This document shows positions 48,075-61,547 of a stretch of DNA of 64,000 nt, piece by piece. This stretch comes from Pholiota molesta (lineage: Eukaryota > Basidiomycota > Agaricomycetes > Agaricales > Strophariaceae). The stretch is from the NCBI GenBank assembly GCA_014925825.1, contig JACGCK010000063.1:124001-188000 (forward strand). The letters are read 5' to 3'. The notes beneath the pieces were generated by a model, which was given only the letters and a program-made list of their open reading frames with translations, had not been told where the DNA came from and made no database searches. Position 1 is the first letter of the stretch, and every line of letters starts with the position of its first letter. The translations under genes were made by a program, and so were the position numbers.

Positions 48075-51000
48075 ATGGATCCCATTCGAATGGAGGTTGA
48101 CGAGGATGCGGACTGGGCACGACAAGCCAAACGATTCAGGGTGCGTCATTCTTCCTTTCATAAACTATTTCTTCTAATGGTCGCGCAGCATCAATCCTAT
48201 AATCAATCATTGAAAGCAGTCCATGTACCATCGGCCTTTAAGCAGTCGCATCTGGATCATGAAGTCGGAGTATGTTTGTTTCTCAACTTCTCCTTTTTTT
48301 TTTTTTTTTGCTCTTTTTGACGCGCCGAAATTTGCAGGACAATGATTCGCATTTTCACGAGGCACTCGACCACTGGCGGCAACTGAACCTTGCGCCCAGT
48401 TTTATCAAATTCGCAGGCAAGGCAGATGGGCTTTCCGCATCGATGCCTTTACTTCTCCATAACTGGAGGGATATCTACACACTATGGGAGGAGGCTCTAA
48501 AGTCGGCAGACGACGAAGGATTGAGGGCTTTGCTTGAGTACGTACCACACCTACTTCCACTCGACAGCCTGCTCAATTTATTTTTCAGCTTACTCCAAAA
48601 GATGGCCCATGACCTCCGCACGACTCTATCACCCATCTACACCTCGCTACTCGACCACCTTCTCGCGCTGCTGCCCCGGACTATATCCGCGGCGGCACTT
48701 ACAGCTCTCTTAGAGACCCTGGCGTCGCTCTTCCGCTACCTACTCATTCCCGCCATTAATAACACGTTGTTGGAGGAAACGTGGACGCGGCTATGTCATA
48801 TTCTCCCCAAATGTTTGGCTGAGATTCAAAGGGCGGTAGCGGAAGTTTGGGGTGGTGTGCTGCGGAGGATGAAGACTGGCCCCAGAGAGAAAGCGGTGCA
48901 ATTATTAGCGCAAAACGCGGCGAGTATCGAGGACGCTAGTGCTTGGGTAATCGTCTATGCATCCAAGGTATGCCAAATTTATTTCTATCAAATTCCGAAT
49001 TCATCTGAATTTCGTGTTCAGTCTGTCTCGCAAACATTACACACATGCACCCCGTCTTTATTCGAGCCTTTGCTCTCCTACCATCTCTCATTAGCCGCGG
49101 ACTCCAAATCCATCTACACCCTCCTCCGGCGCTCGCTCACCGCGCTTATCCATCACGTCAAAAACGCGGACCAATTCACGCTCGTCAGCGAGATCGTCGT
49201 GCACAAACTGCTCACCGCCCTCAAAACAACGGACGCATCGAGCGCGGACGACGTCGAGCGTCTCAGACGGATCCTGGACGTGGCGTCCGTTGTCGCTGGC
49301 GTGCGCCAGGGATCGCGGCTCACGGAAGCGCAGAAAGCGGGCCTGTTCGCGGAGTTGGGCGCGCTTCCCATCGTGCCGGAGCTGCATAGTCCGCTGCTGC
49401 GGTATGCGCTGTCGGTGTTCATGGCGGGGGAGATGTCGCTCTGGCTCGGTCCTGGGCTGAAGTTCCTCCAACATCTGTGGAATGATTCCGCTCAGACGCA
49501 ACCGCAGCCGCAAACACAAACGCGATTGGCATTCACGCTCAAGTTCCACCTCTGCCTCGCGGAGGCCGGGTGGGGCGGCTGGAAGCTCATCGCGGCGCCG
49601 GTGCTGTTCAGGGCGACGGTCAAGCCGGAGGTCGGGCTGGTACAGGGCGACGGGCAGCGGCGGCTGGTGGGGTTCTTGGCGGCGCTGATGCGGGCGGATA
49701 AGTTGGGGAGTGTGGCGGAGCTGGAGTTGGGGTGGAAGAGGAAGGTGGAGGCAGTTGTGAATGAGCGGTTGGAGGGTGGGAAGTGGAAGGAAGGGGATAT
49801 GGGAAGTGCGGTATGTTTTTTTGGGAACCTTGTTCGGATTTTCAGTTGGATTCTAACCTTTTCTCTTTTGGAATCATTTGAAGGTTGCTGAACTAGATGA
49901 TATACTAACATTATTACCACTGTGCTCAAGCCCTATGGCGCCACCATTGGTCGACATAGCCAAGACATATATTGACGCCAGTGTGACCGATTCTGAAGAC
50001 ACCGATGCGAAGGACAGTGTTCGTATTGTGGCGCTGTGTATGCAAGCCATCGCAAAGAGGAACACGAGTGAATGGGCTGGAAAAGTTGATCTCGGTGTTT
50101 GGACGAAGAAGGGCCTTGCGAAATGGGCCTGGTCCCACGAATTTCTTGCCGGTCTTGTTGCTCTCGCACAAACAAGGTCGGTGTTCGCCATTTATTTTTT
50201 TCTTTTGCATGTTGGCAGTCAGCTAACGTCATCGTGATTTAATTCAGCCCTAATGCCAAACCCATTCCAATCCCTCAAATTTACCCCTCGCTATACACCG
50301 CCTTCCTATCCCATTCGCGCCCCCTCCGCCTGGCCGCCCTCCACCTCCTCGACTCCAAACTCGTCGACCCAGCCCACGACCAAATCGAAGTCCTCAAGCG
50401 CTGCCTCCAGGGCGAGGAAGTCGCGCTCGACACCCAGGGCGTGCGCGAGCGCGTCCTGCGCATCGGGCGCGTCGGGCAGGTCGTGGGCGACGAGAAGGGC
50501 GCGGACCTCTGCGCCCGCTGGCTCGTCGCGCAGCTCAAGGTCAACCTGCGCCCGCTGTGGTCGCCCGCGGCGGCGGCGCTCGCGGCGCTCTCGCTGCGGT
50601 TTGGGGAGCTGGTCTGGGCGCTGGTATTTGCGGAGCTGCAGACGGTGGGGGCGAGGGCGGAGGCGGACGTGGGTGTGGGTGTGGTGGATAGGGATCAGGG
50701 AGGAGGGGTGGGTGAGGATGAGGGCGGGGCGGATGGGGATCCGTGGGAGGAGGAGCGCACCTGGCGTGATCCTAGTGCGCATAAGGTTCGGGAAGTTGTT
50801 ATTATGTGGGATGATCCAGAGGGCCATAGACAACGGATGTTGAAGGTAATTTTGTACTTAAGCTATGGTGATGATTTACTAATTTTCGTCGATATAGGAA
50901 CAAATTGCCGAAGAACGGTTTGACCAGGCTTCGTATGAGCATCAGCTCCTTGCGACTTTAGGAGAATGTTCAGCGTTGGCGGAGAAGCATAACCGCGAGC

Positions 51001-54000
51001 TTGTGCCATACTTTTTAGCTTTGAATGGGCAGAACCACGCGTCGATTTCCTCGAGCGCTTTGCCCAAACCGAAGCTATTGGCGTGGCTGACCCTCTTCTC
51101 CAAATTTTCCAATCCCAAGGCTCTGTACGCAACAGATACCCTTCGATCATTATACACCACTCTCCTTTCCCATCCCGATCGGGGGTTACAGAATATTGCT
51201 CTCACTTGTCTATTCACGTACAAGTCTCCGCATCTGACGCCTTTCGAAGACCATCTTCGCGCACTGTTGGATGATACCAGGTGGAGAGACGAACTCTCGC
51301 TTCTCAGCCTCGACACGATACCCTCAGGATCACGGAGCGAAATTCTCGATGTATTTATTCGCTTGCTCTATGGCGTCATGCTCGAGAAGAAAGGCCGAGG
51401 GCGAGGAGGGGGTGGAGGAGGTGCTGATAGACGGGCGGCTGTTCTAGGCGCTTTCACCGGATGCACCGACAAAGAGCTGGGCCTGCTTATTGACCTGATG
51501 CTGCGACCGTTTGGCTGGGACAGAGCCTCTCCAGCGTCCGGTGTTAAGGACGGATTCAACGCGCGTTCGGTTGACGACGACATTTCCGATAAGCAAATTA
51601 CAGGTTTCCTGACACTGCTTGGAGATGTCCTGAAGAACCTTGGGTCGCGCCTCCTCTTGTACTGGCCTGCAATGCTTGGGATGACCATAAACTTGATCAG
51701 CACCGCACAGGCTCGAATTGATGGCTCGGTTGAAGAGAAGGATATGGAAGTTGCTAATGTGGAGGATGCTGTGGTCGAAGATGTTGAGGTTGATGTGGCG
51801 GAGGAGGCAGATGGAGCAGGATCATCAAAGTCGTCATCGAAGATCGCTCGGTCCATACGGCAGATTGGTCTCAAGCGATTCGCGGATTTCTTCCGCATTC
51901 CTGTCATCTTCGATTTCACGCCGTACATGGAGGCCGCTTTCATGTCCTTCATCAACCCCCGACTTCCCCTTCTGGACAAGGAAAACACCCAGGCCCCCTC
52001 TGCGCTATTGGAGCTGTTTTACATCTGGACTGTCGATGGAGTGCATATACCCTTGCTCGTGGATTTCAACAACAATACCCTACCCAAGATATATGATTGC
52101 CTTATTGCTACGAACGTCAAACCCTCCGTCGTTTCTCGCGTGTTCGACATCGTTGATAACATATTGAGCTGCTCCGCTGAAGACGACTACACCCGCGATC
52201 ATGCCCTCAAACCACATGTCTCTCATCTTCTCACCAACCTCTCTGTCCTCGTGGAGAAGACCAAAGGATCCGCCGCCATTGCCACGCCCATTGGCCAGCG
52301 CCAAATTACGATCCTTTCGGAGATTGCGCAGTATTCTAGCAACTCGGAACAGGCGACGACGCTGCTCCATCTCTTCAATCCGCTGTTACGCAGACCTGCG
52401 AAGATCGTGCCCGAGAGGGTCAAAGTCGGCCTCGTGAAGATCATCGGCGAGCTCATTCACCTGATACCGGAGATGAAGGACCGACAGAGCCCGACTTATC
52501 TGAAGACTTATGGCCTGCTCTCGCAGCTGTTCCAGTCTTTGAGGTCTCGGCCGGGCAGGCTCAACCTCGTCTCGACCTTCCGTCGGCTGGCGCAACTTGA
52601 TGCCTCGCTCCTCGAGCTGGCCGACCTTCTCGAGTCCATGAATGCATATTCTGTGAAGCGTATGGACGAGCCGGACTTCGATCGTCGCATCAGCGCGTTT
52701 GCGTCTCTCAACGACAACTTGTATAAGTCATTCTCCTGCACCGAATGGTTGCCGGTCCTGTACAATATGCTCAATTTTATTCAAGATCCAGCAGAGCTGG
52801 CGGTCAGGAACAGTGCTTCGCATGCAATGCGCCTTTTCATAGACATCGTCGCTGCTCAAACCTCACCCGAATTCGAAGACACTTTCGTCAGGATTCTTTA
52901 TCCTGGGCTGAAGAATGGTTTGCGGTCGAAGAATGAGCTGGTCAGAGCTGAAGTCCTTGGTGTCATAGCGTATGCGGTCAAGACATGTGAACACATGTCG
53001 GCCTTGCAAGAAATGCGCACGTTACTTGAAGGAGGCGACGAGGAAGCCAATTTCTTCAACAACATCCTGCACATCCAAGTTCATCGACGATCGCGAGCTC
53101 TCCGTAGGTTGGCCGACCACTGCGCCGAAGGTCACCTGAAAAGCACCACCATGCCGACATTTTCGTTCCACTTGTCGCCAATTATATTGTTCAACAACAA
53201 CGTTGGATCATCATTTGGTGAACGATGCGATCCTGGCTACTGGACGGATGGCTAAGCAACTATCTTGGGGTGCCTATACGCGCTTGTACAAAAATACCTC
53301 AAACTTTCGAGGATGAAGGATGAATCGAACGCATCTATGTCAGAACTCTCGTTGCGTTGCTAGACAATTTCCATTTCCCGATGGAGGAGGTTGTGGTTGC
53401 TGAACCTGTGAACGAAGACACTGCTATCGAGAAGATGGCGAGGACATTGACGAGGCAGAAGCAGAAGCTGCAGCTGCAGAAAGTGCGTTATTGGTAGCCA
53501 AGGAATCCAAGAAGATAGCTCGTATCGCGGATGCCGTAATCTTCGCTTACTACCCAGTCTTTTGGCTCATTTGGAGAAACACGAGAAACACGACGCCAAC
53601 ACCGATGAAAACACTCGTATCCCTATCGCTGTGGGCATTGTCACAGTCGCCATGCACCTGCCAACTACCACACGAGACGCCCAGATTACTAGATTGGTAA
53701 CTATCCTCAGCCAAATTCTTCGCAGCAAGTCCCAAGAGACGAGAGACCTTGTTCGGGACTCGTTAAATCGTATCGCTGTACACCTTGGCCCCAGCTATCT
53801 CCCTCTTATCCTTCGCGAGTTGCGCGCTGCACTTCTGCGAGGTCCTCAGCTCCATGTTCTGGCATATGCCATTCATTCCCTAATGTTCATGTAACCACCG
53901 GATATCATGCCAAAAATTTCATGATTCTCGACCACGCCGTCAACGATGTGCCCAGTTTCTGCAGAGGTTATTTTCGGAGAGTCGGGGAAGGATGTACAAG

Positions 54001-56660
54001 CAGAGGATTCAAGACTAAATTGCGAGAAGTCCGGGTTCTTCTTCTCGAGGGCTCGATTCCTTTGCGGTCATGGCGAAATTCATCACACCGGCACGAATCA
54101 GCAGTCTGCTGAGCCCTGTGAAGAAAATCATGCAAGAGACGGAATCGATCAAGGTCATGGCCCTTGTGGACGAAGTTCTCAAACGTATAGCAACTGGCCT
54201 GAACGGAAATCAGCACCTCGTACCAACTGAACTCATTGTGCTATGCAACACACTAATCAGCCAAAATGCCAAATTCCTCCAGCAAATACCTTCGCGTCGC
54301 AAGAACAACATCAAAGGCGACGCCATCGTTCAGATGAAGCGCAAGGTGGATAACGATACTGATCATTATGCTAATAACTCTTTCCGGTATGCATTTTCTT
54401 CTTTTGTTGTTATAGTTACTCAAAAATCGTCTTCTAGCTTCGTTGCTTTCGGTCTTGAACTCCTGCATACGGCACTTAAGCGAAACCGCTTCGATTTCCG
54501 GGAACCGTCTCATATTGCCAGGCTCGAATCCATAGTCGTCGTGGTTGGAAATACCCTATATTCCACCAACGCTGCTGTTTTAGCTCTCGGGATGCGTTGT
54601 GCTGCTGGTCTTGCGAAATGCCCCTTGAAAGCCATCGAAAAATCCCTTCCGGTGATCGTTCGTCAGATCCTAGACATCATCAAACAAACCGGTAACACCG
54701 AATCCGAAATCGTGCAAGTTGCGTTCAAATCTCTGGCCACGATTTTACGTGATGGGCCTCCTGTTCAGGTGAAAGAAAAGGATCTCGTATATCTCATTGA
54801 ACTCCTTTCGCCCGATCTCGAAGATCATACTCGCCAAGCTTCTGTTTTTACTCTTCTACGTGCCATCGTCAGCCGCAAGTTCGTTGTTCCCGAAATCTAC
54901 GATCTCATGGAGAAGGTTTCGGAAGTCTCGGTGACGAGTCAATCACCACAAGTTCAAGAACTCTGCCGAGGTGTTCTCCTTCAGTTCCTTCTGGATTATC
55001 CTCAAGGCAAGGGCCGTCTTCGCAATCAAATGGCGTTTTTCGCTAAAAATCTCTCCTACGTCCACGAGAGTGGTCGAACAAGCATTATGGAATTGCTTGG
55101 TGCTGTTGTCGTCAAGTTCCAAGTCAATCTGATTCAGGAATACGCTGACTTACTCTTCGTCGCGCTTGTAATGGCTGTCGCAAATGACGAGTCGTCGAAG
55201 TGCCGCGAGATGGCTGCTCAGTTGATCAAGAATCTTTGGACGAGGTTAGATGAAGAGCATCGGAACACTCTCCTTTCCCACCTGCATTCTTGGGCCTCCC
55301 AAAACGACCGACCATTGCTGGCGTGGGTATCTGCCCAAGTCTGCGGATTTGTGGTCGATATCACACAGACAAACTCTCTGCCATATATCCAGTCCATCTT
55401 GGATGATCTCAATGCTTCCTTGGAGCGCAGTGCTGCCGCAATACATGCTGAAGAAGAGGAGGATGAAACGACCGCACAGATGGATGTCGAATTAGAGTGG
55501 CAGCTTCCGTACCATTCACTTACAGTGCTTGCTAAGGTGTTGCGCGTTTTTCCTGATTTTGCAATGCAGGGCGACAAGGTGGCATGGCCTTTAGTTGTTG
55601 ACCACCTCCTTTTCCCTCATGCCTGGGTGCGAACGGCGGCTTGCCGTCTCTTGGGCCTTCTTTTCACCGCCGTTCCTGTCGCCGCTCCTCAACCCGATCT
55701 TCTGCCTGAACATCCTTTATCTCGCATCGGCATGCAACTCGTCGCTCGAAAGCTCACACAGCAACTAAAGAGCGAACATCTTGACCAAGCGCTCAGCTTG
55801 CAGATCGTCAAAAACCTCTTCTACTTGGGCAAATGCTTTTATCTCATCCCCATGCTGGATGCTACAGCGGTAGAGGCAGATGCGGAAGATATTTTGGATA
55901 ACGAAGGCGGAGATGCGGACCCCAGTGCTAGAGAGGCTCAACAGGGACCTAACAGTGTTAAAGAGCTGAACAACCCCTTACCTTGGTTGTTCTCTAAGCT
56001 GTCGTACCAAATCAAGTCTGGCCATATTGCGCGACGAAGCAAGGCTTCGAACAAGGTATGATCCTTCTTACTCCAAATAAGTTCAAATCGCTCATTCTAA
56101 TACAACTAGCCGAACTGGTCACAGCAGCCTTTGGCCAGTCTTCGTTGGTTCGCAGCGATGGCATCGCACATGGAAGCAGCACGCCTCGAGACATTCTTGG
56201 TCCACATCTTGACCCCAGTGTATCGCATAACGGAAGACGACATCATTCGGGATTCGCAAATGGGTACGTTTAATCTTATCTTCGTCACAGATGCTATTCA
56301 GTCTCATTCATGCTCTCATTACTCGCAGAGGAACTGAAAACGACGGCGACCGAGCTCCAAGACCTTGTACAGTCCAAGGTGGGCACAACGAAGTTTGCGA
56401 GTGTTTACAATCAGATCAGGCAAAGTGTTTTGGGATTGCGAAGAGAGCGCAAGGTGGCCAGGGTGCTCCAGGCTACCACAATCCCGAAGCAGCCGCGAAA
56501 CGCAAAATCCAGCGAAACATCGTTAAAAAGGATAGCCGAAAACGGAAGGAAAGGAGTTTCCTGTATGTCATTTATCTTATCGTAATTTTTTTTTCATTGC
56601 GCTCACGTTAGTAATTTTAGAGACGGGAAAGGGAAGGTTAAACGACGCAGAGAAGAGTAG
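48075..56660 (+). CDS. UTP20: UTP20, U3 snoRNP / SSU processome scaffold
   Basis: An 8.6-kb gene encoding roughly 2,500-2,600 residues of HEAT-like helices, the expected size for UTP20 (DRIM), a nucleolar scaffold needed for 18S rRNA processing. The start at 48075 (ACCATGG) reads MDPIRMEVDEDADWARQAKR, then HQSYNQSLKAVHV after the first intron (48141-48188). The UTP20 hallmark FFNNILHIQVHRRSRALRRL lies near 53055-53115. The C-terminus has the basic tail KRKIQRN..KKDSRKRK and ends at 56660. Introns are short and canonical (for example after 48140, near 48968, 49809, 50175, 50847, 54388, 56056, 56574). Translation is clean to about 53150 and again from 54070. Between them the frame must shift about nine times, seven -1 and two +1, and one more -1 is needed near 56483. 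Family identity is not in doubt; whether the copy is functional depends on those slips. Confidence 0.9.
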
Positions 56661-56997
56661 TTCATGATCGTTACGAGTTCTCCCGAAGACATGCTTCCAT
56701 ATAATATTTTCTTCTTAATTCATATCCTTATTTAATGTCGATAGTAGAGTATCTTTGTTGTATCTCATGTCACCCTCCTTCTGATAGATATTATGACAGC
56801 AAGCGTATATACTGATCTTTAGCTCAAATTATATTCGGAGTTCAGGTTAATGTAATAGTGTAGATGATCAAGGCAAGATGACAGACATTGTCCGAAGATA
56901 TAAGCTAGTAATTTTTGTCCATGCATACAGAACCGAATATAAACTCATACAGAAAATAGCTCAAGGTGTGCACTCTCCAACCTCTCGAGCTTCTTCG
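56661..56997. other. convergent 3' spacer
   Basis: A 337-bp AT-rich gap between the UTP20 stop and the dynamin stop on the opposite strand. Nothing else seen. Confidence 0.5.
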
Positions 56998-59900
56998 TCA
57001 AATCCCTCCTTCGATCCGCAATCTTCGGCTTTCTTGCGCAAGCTCCTTGCATATTGCGTTGCCATTTTCTCCATTGATACCTAATTTAGTGTAAAGTACC
57101 GAAAGGATTTCTGTTTCAATGCCGCGCACGAGCTCGACGTCAATAGCCAGAGGAACTTATCAACAAAACGTTTATATGCGACTAAAGAGACAAATCAAAA
57201 CACATTAGAAACTTAGACGGATAACAAAAGGCGAAAATCACCTTGGAAATATGCGCGTACGTCCGCCATTATAATCAATGCCGGCTCCATGCGGTCGGGA
57301 GGCAGGAGTTTGGGCAAGTCTTCGGCCTTGACGCCGGTCATCCCCATCTCTGCTAGTCCAGAGAGCACTTTGCTGAGAGCGGGATGTGCTTGCGCTTGAC
57401 CCATTGGAGCTGCCCCAGTCGTCGAAGTATTTGGTTTGCTGGGGGAAGCGGTAGTATCAGGGGCCTTTAGGAAATCAAAGGCTTTGGGGTAGCAGATGGA
57501 TCAGCTGTTGCTCTGGGATTTGGCGTGGCAGGACCACCAAAGGCGAATTTTGGGGATTTTCAGAAGTCGATGCGTTTGGCGAAGCGAACGATTCTTGGGC
57601 AGACTTCGCGCCGATGGGAACGAGGTCGACGTCCATTGGAAAGGGCCAGTCGTCGTCTGCAGGGAAGGTTGGACTGCTGCTTGAGATGAAGCTGAAGGCA
57701 CTGAAGCAGTCACGCTAGTTCCACGGGCCCCTTTCGCGATGTCTGCCTGCAGTTGCTTTTCACGTGCGCCCTTATAATAGGCGAGAAACTTGGCCTTGTA
57801 GTCGGCAAGGTAGTGCGTATTCAAAGAAAAAGGAACATCCTCGAGACGGAGGATCCATTTGACTCGCTCCTCAGTACGCTTGAGACATTCGTTGATGTGC
57901 TGTTGGAGGATGACACTAAATATCTCTACTCATTAGAAGATTGTCGGCTTAATTATTGTAGGAAATACTTACCCGACTTGATGTGCAAGCTTGCCTTGGC
58001 CAAAATGTTCGAAATGTTTTTGGACAAGCTGTTTAGCGTGCTTCGATATAATAGCATGGACGTTCCGGTAGAGAGCTTCCGACGGCGCGTTCCATTGCTT
58101 CACGATGTTATGGATGAATGTTTTCTGGACTACGAAGGGGTAGTGCCCAGGTAGCTCACGAGTACGCGCACTGCAATAAAGAGATCAGAAAAACCCACTA
58201 GCTAAGTTTGAAATGCAATACATACCGTTGCGCTTTTTCGAGTACTTCATCAATGTAGATCTTCTGCGGAGTAAATAGACAGCGGAAGACATCTCCATCC
58301 ACGTCACCTTCCTCGGAGCGAAGGAATTCAGCCACAGGAAGTTGTTTGTCCCCACTCGTTGGTTTCTCAAAAGGCCAGAAGTTTGGAGCAGTCGCCCGGA
58401 TTGCTCTCTTGAACTTCTCTTGCTCTGGGCGGATGGCCTGAACCAAACCCAGGTCGGCCACGCTGTCCACGCTATCCGGAATGCCTTCGATTTGTAGCGC
58501 AAGATCCTGCGTGAATTTGTGGAGAAGCAGGAGGATTTCGCTGCGTGGATCAGACGTGGGCTGAGGGGGCAGACGCGAGAGCGATTCCCGTGTATTTGCA
58601 TTGAAGGGCGAGTTCGTCTTGGATTCGAGGCATTCTGAAATATGACTTTCAAGATGTAAAGCAGTAAAATATTCGAACAGATGCATACCTGGCCTCAATC
58701 AAGTCGAAAAGGATGTTGCTTAACCTTTCCACTAGATTGCCCGTTTTTAGATACTTTTGATAGGTATCTTCCAGAGTGGACCATGGAGCCCTGGACGAGA
58801 AAAAATCTTCTTCAGCTTGTCTAGCTTGGGTCCAGTCCATTTTAATTTGAGCTCGTTGGAAGAAGGTTGCTTCACGCAAAACCAATTGTTCTCGAGCTGT
58901 TCCTTTTCATCGCGGATAAACGGAAGCCAGCTGTTCTCTTCGCCAACCGGTATGCGGTCGGGTTTTGTCAAAACACCTGAGAAGATTGAACATCTTTACA
59001 ACAATGTCGTTTTGTTCATTGACATACCGATAGTGCGCTTGCCCTGAGGATCGTACTGCTTAGCCAGTCTGTGGGCGCCCTGATTTTCGAAATCAGCTGC
59101 AATAGATCATGAGCAATGAGTATGAATCAGATTTGGTTAACCATTAAACTCACTTTCGCAGGCGACGGTGAGTAGAATTATACAACTGGGTTTCCGGATG
59201 TATGAGGTCACCAAATTTTCAACGAGCGCTATGGAGTTGTCCGTGCCGCCGCTCACACTTGCAATTAGACCTGCAAAAAAAGATAAAATCAAACCGACCA
59301 GGAAGATTAGCGAATGATAACATACCTGGAAGGTCACAAAAGGAGAGATCCGCAACGTCTGGTCCACTTATTTGCAGCGTCACGCAGTTCATGGAGAACT
59401 TGAGCTGCAAAGGATCTACGGTATCGGCCGTAATGAGGTCGCCCAAGAAAGACTCCCGTGATTTGTGGGGGCTCAAAATAGCGCGTTGTGCGCGACGAAT
59501 GCGTTCCTCTACCTTTGCTTTGTCGTAGATAATATCCCCGAACTGTTCGTTACGCGCCTGACCAAGTGGTTGCCCCGCCGAGTCAGTCGTGAATCGAAGC
59601 GAAACGACGCATTGCCAAGGCGCGTCCACCGTGCAAGGCGACATTCCATTGGACAGCTGCATTTATGGTGTAAAAGATATGAAAGTGTGTATATGTGTGC
59701 AAAGAAACGCACCGAGTACATGTGCCAGCGGCACGAGGGAGCTTATTCCTGAGATTGACTCTATTAAAGAGGATTTTCCAGCACTTTGGCTTCCAATGAC
59801 GGCAATTTGGGGGAGGTCGATGTCAATTTGGACACTGAGAAACTCGTCAACAAGGCTAGAAATGAGCAGAGGAAGAGAGAGACGTACCCAGTGCTATGCA

Positions 59901-60033
59901 ACTTGTTCATCGCGTCCAGCTTTTTTCTAACTTCATAATTCAGTCGCGGGTCCGAGAGCCCAATGCCAGCATGGGGCTCGTGTATATCCACTGCATCAGA
60001 GAACAACGATGGAGATGAGGGTGCGTCGGTCAT
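56998..60033 (-). CDS. dynamin-like GTPase (Mx/Vps1-related), copy 1
   Basis: Starts at 60033 (MTDAPSSPSLFSDAVDIHEP). The GTPase domain is complete: P-loop GSQSAGKSSL (about residue 64), switch region LPRAAGTCTRCPMECRLS, DLPG in SFCDLPG, and TKPD in GVLTKPDRIPVG. The stalk follows (SNILFDLIEARY; RPEQEKFKRAIRATAPNFWPF; HYPFVVQKTFIHNIVKQW), then a Ser/Pro-rich insert, and a GTPase effector domain (ALIIMADVRAYFQ, VAYKRFVD, IDVELVRGIETEIL) to the stop at 56998. Such proteins oligomerise on membranes and sever or remodel them; the Mx-like class in mushrooms is uncharacterised. Four apparent single-base losses, near 57684, 57548, 57483 and 57154, break the insert and effector domain. The N-terminal two thirds is clean. 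A second copy lies divergently at 62829. Confidence 0.85.
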
Positions 60034-60561
60034 CTTGGCTGGATATCTGACAACTTGAAAGTGAGCGAGTGTTGTGGTTCGTTTCACAAATGAGGGCGTT
60101 TGTAACGCCGGCCCTGTCGCCGTGACCAGGGGTGCATTTCTATTCTTTCACATCCAAGGACAAGTCACAAGTGAGCCCGCCTTCAATTCATAAAATCGTG
60201 CCTTTGCAGTTTCCCTGCGATTTTTGGAACCACGAAAGCGAGTCTGCCAATGTAATGTTCGTACATCATTGAGGATATGGTTTACATACATAAATGACAC
60301 CTTTATGCATCACTTTCACCTGAAATCCATTGAAAAGTGCTCGTGCAAGATGGGGAATAGGTATCCTTTAGGTGATAGTAGTTACTTAGAAGTCGGAAAC
60401 TGAGATTTACAAGCGACGAAAGCTGCATCAACATCTGAACTGACCGTGGGAACAAATTTACTGATCAGATTCTTCCTCGTTAGCTAAGTATAACACCTTA
60501 GTCCAGTACTACCACCCGCATTCACTCTTACTCCTCTCTTTCAACGGTTAACGCGAAGAAA
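60034..60561. other. divergent promoter between dynamin copy 1 and CTK3
   Basis: A 528-bp region without coding signal that must hold both promoters. No TATA box or other motif stands out. Confidence 0.5.
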
Positions 60562-61547
60562 ATGGATCCTTTTGAAGTAAGGATGCAATTTATTGAAATT
60601 CTTCGTCGGCTGAACGCGTCAGTAACCTGTACAGTCCCTCCATCCGTCTCGGTCTCTAAACCTGAAATAGCTCGCAGCAGTCTATCCAGAAGGTCGTCAG
60701 CTTTGCCATAAAGCACTTCACAGCATGCGGAGAGGATATCTGGGACTGTATAATCGAAGAAACGCAAAAAGTACGTATCTATGATACGAGCTTGTACGGA
60801 AAAGATATTGGTCTGACACCGGCTTCAGGGATCTATCAATTCTCGAATAAATATCCTATACTTCCTCGACGCTCTCTGCGAGACGTCGCTCATGGTCAAG
60901 TCTCACTCTCAGTCGGAACGGTCGCGGGCAGCGAATGCCAATGGCTTATACGTTCACTTCATATCGCGCGATCTGAACGGAATCGTCGAGTCGATCGTAC
61001 CAGAGGGAAAACAAGGATTGCCAAACCTCGTTAGCACGAAGCAGGTTCGTATATCTTACATTCACCCAGATTTTTTATTCACACCGCCCTTCAGATCCTG
61101 GAAAACTGGAGAAGCAAACGTTACATCGACCCCCAAAAAATCGACGACGTGCTCACATCCCTCGACGCACGCCCGAATCTCACATCATCAACTTCCACTC
61201 CCTCCAAGCAAAACTCCGCGCCCCAACAAGCGCTCCCGCGCCCCGAAGTGAACAAACGGATAGAGCAGGACAGGGAGCGCCACAAGCGCCTGCGCGAGCG
61301 CCGCTGGGTGCAGCCGACGTCCCACAACCCAGCGACGTTCCAGCCGCCGCAGCTCGCGTGCTTCTACCCCCTCGCGGACGCGGTGGAGGGCCAGGAGGAG
61401 CTTGCGCTGGATATTGAGTTTGAGAATGAGTGGGAGGCGACGAGCGATTGGAATGAGGATGATGATGAGGCGATTGGGGAAGAGGCTGAGCTGGCTTTCC
61501 CGAGGGATGTGGAGAGACCGAAGGAGATGGCGTGGAAACAGTCGTAA
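60562..61547 (+). CDS. CTK3: CTD kinase subunit gamma (CTK3)
   Basis: Four exons (60562-60621, 60678-60770, 60829-61044, 61095-61547) all close in phase to 273 residues. The N-terminal CID-like domain is clear: MDPFEVRMQFIEILRRLNAS, then CGEDIWDCIIEETQK, SINSRINILYFLDALCET and IVPEGKQGLPNLVSTKQ. It continues as an Arg/Glu-rich helix (EQDRERHKRLRERRW) and an acidic C-terminus. CTK3 is the gamma subunit of the CTDK-I kinase (Ctk1-Ctk2-Ctk3), which phosphorylates Ser2 of the RNA polymerase II tail during elongation. The gene is intact and sits between two divergent dynamin genes. Confidence 0.88.
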
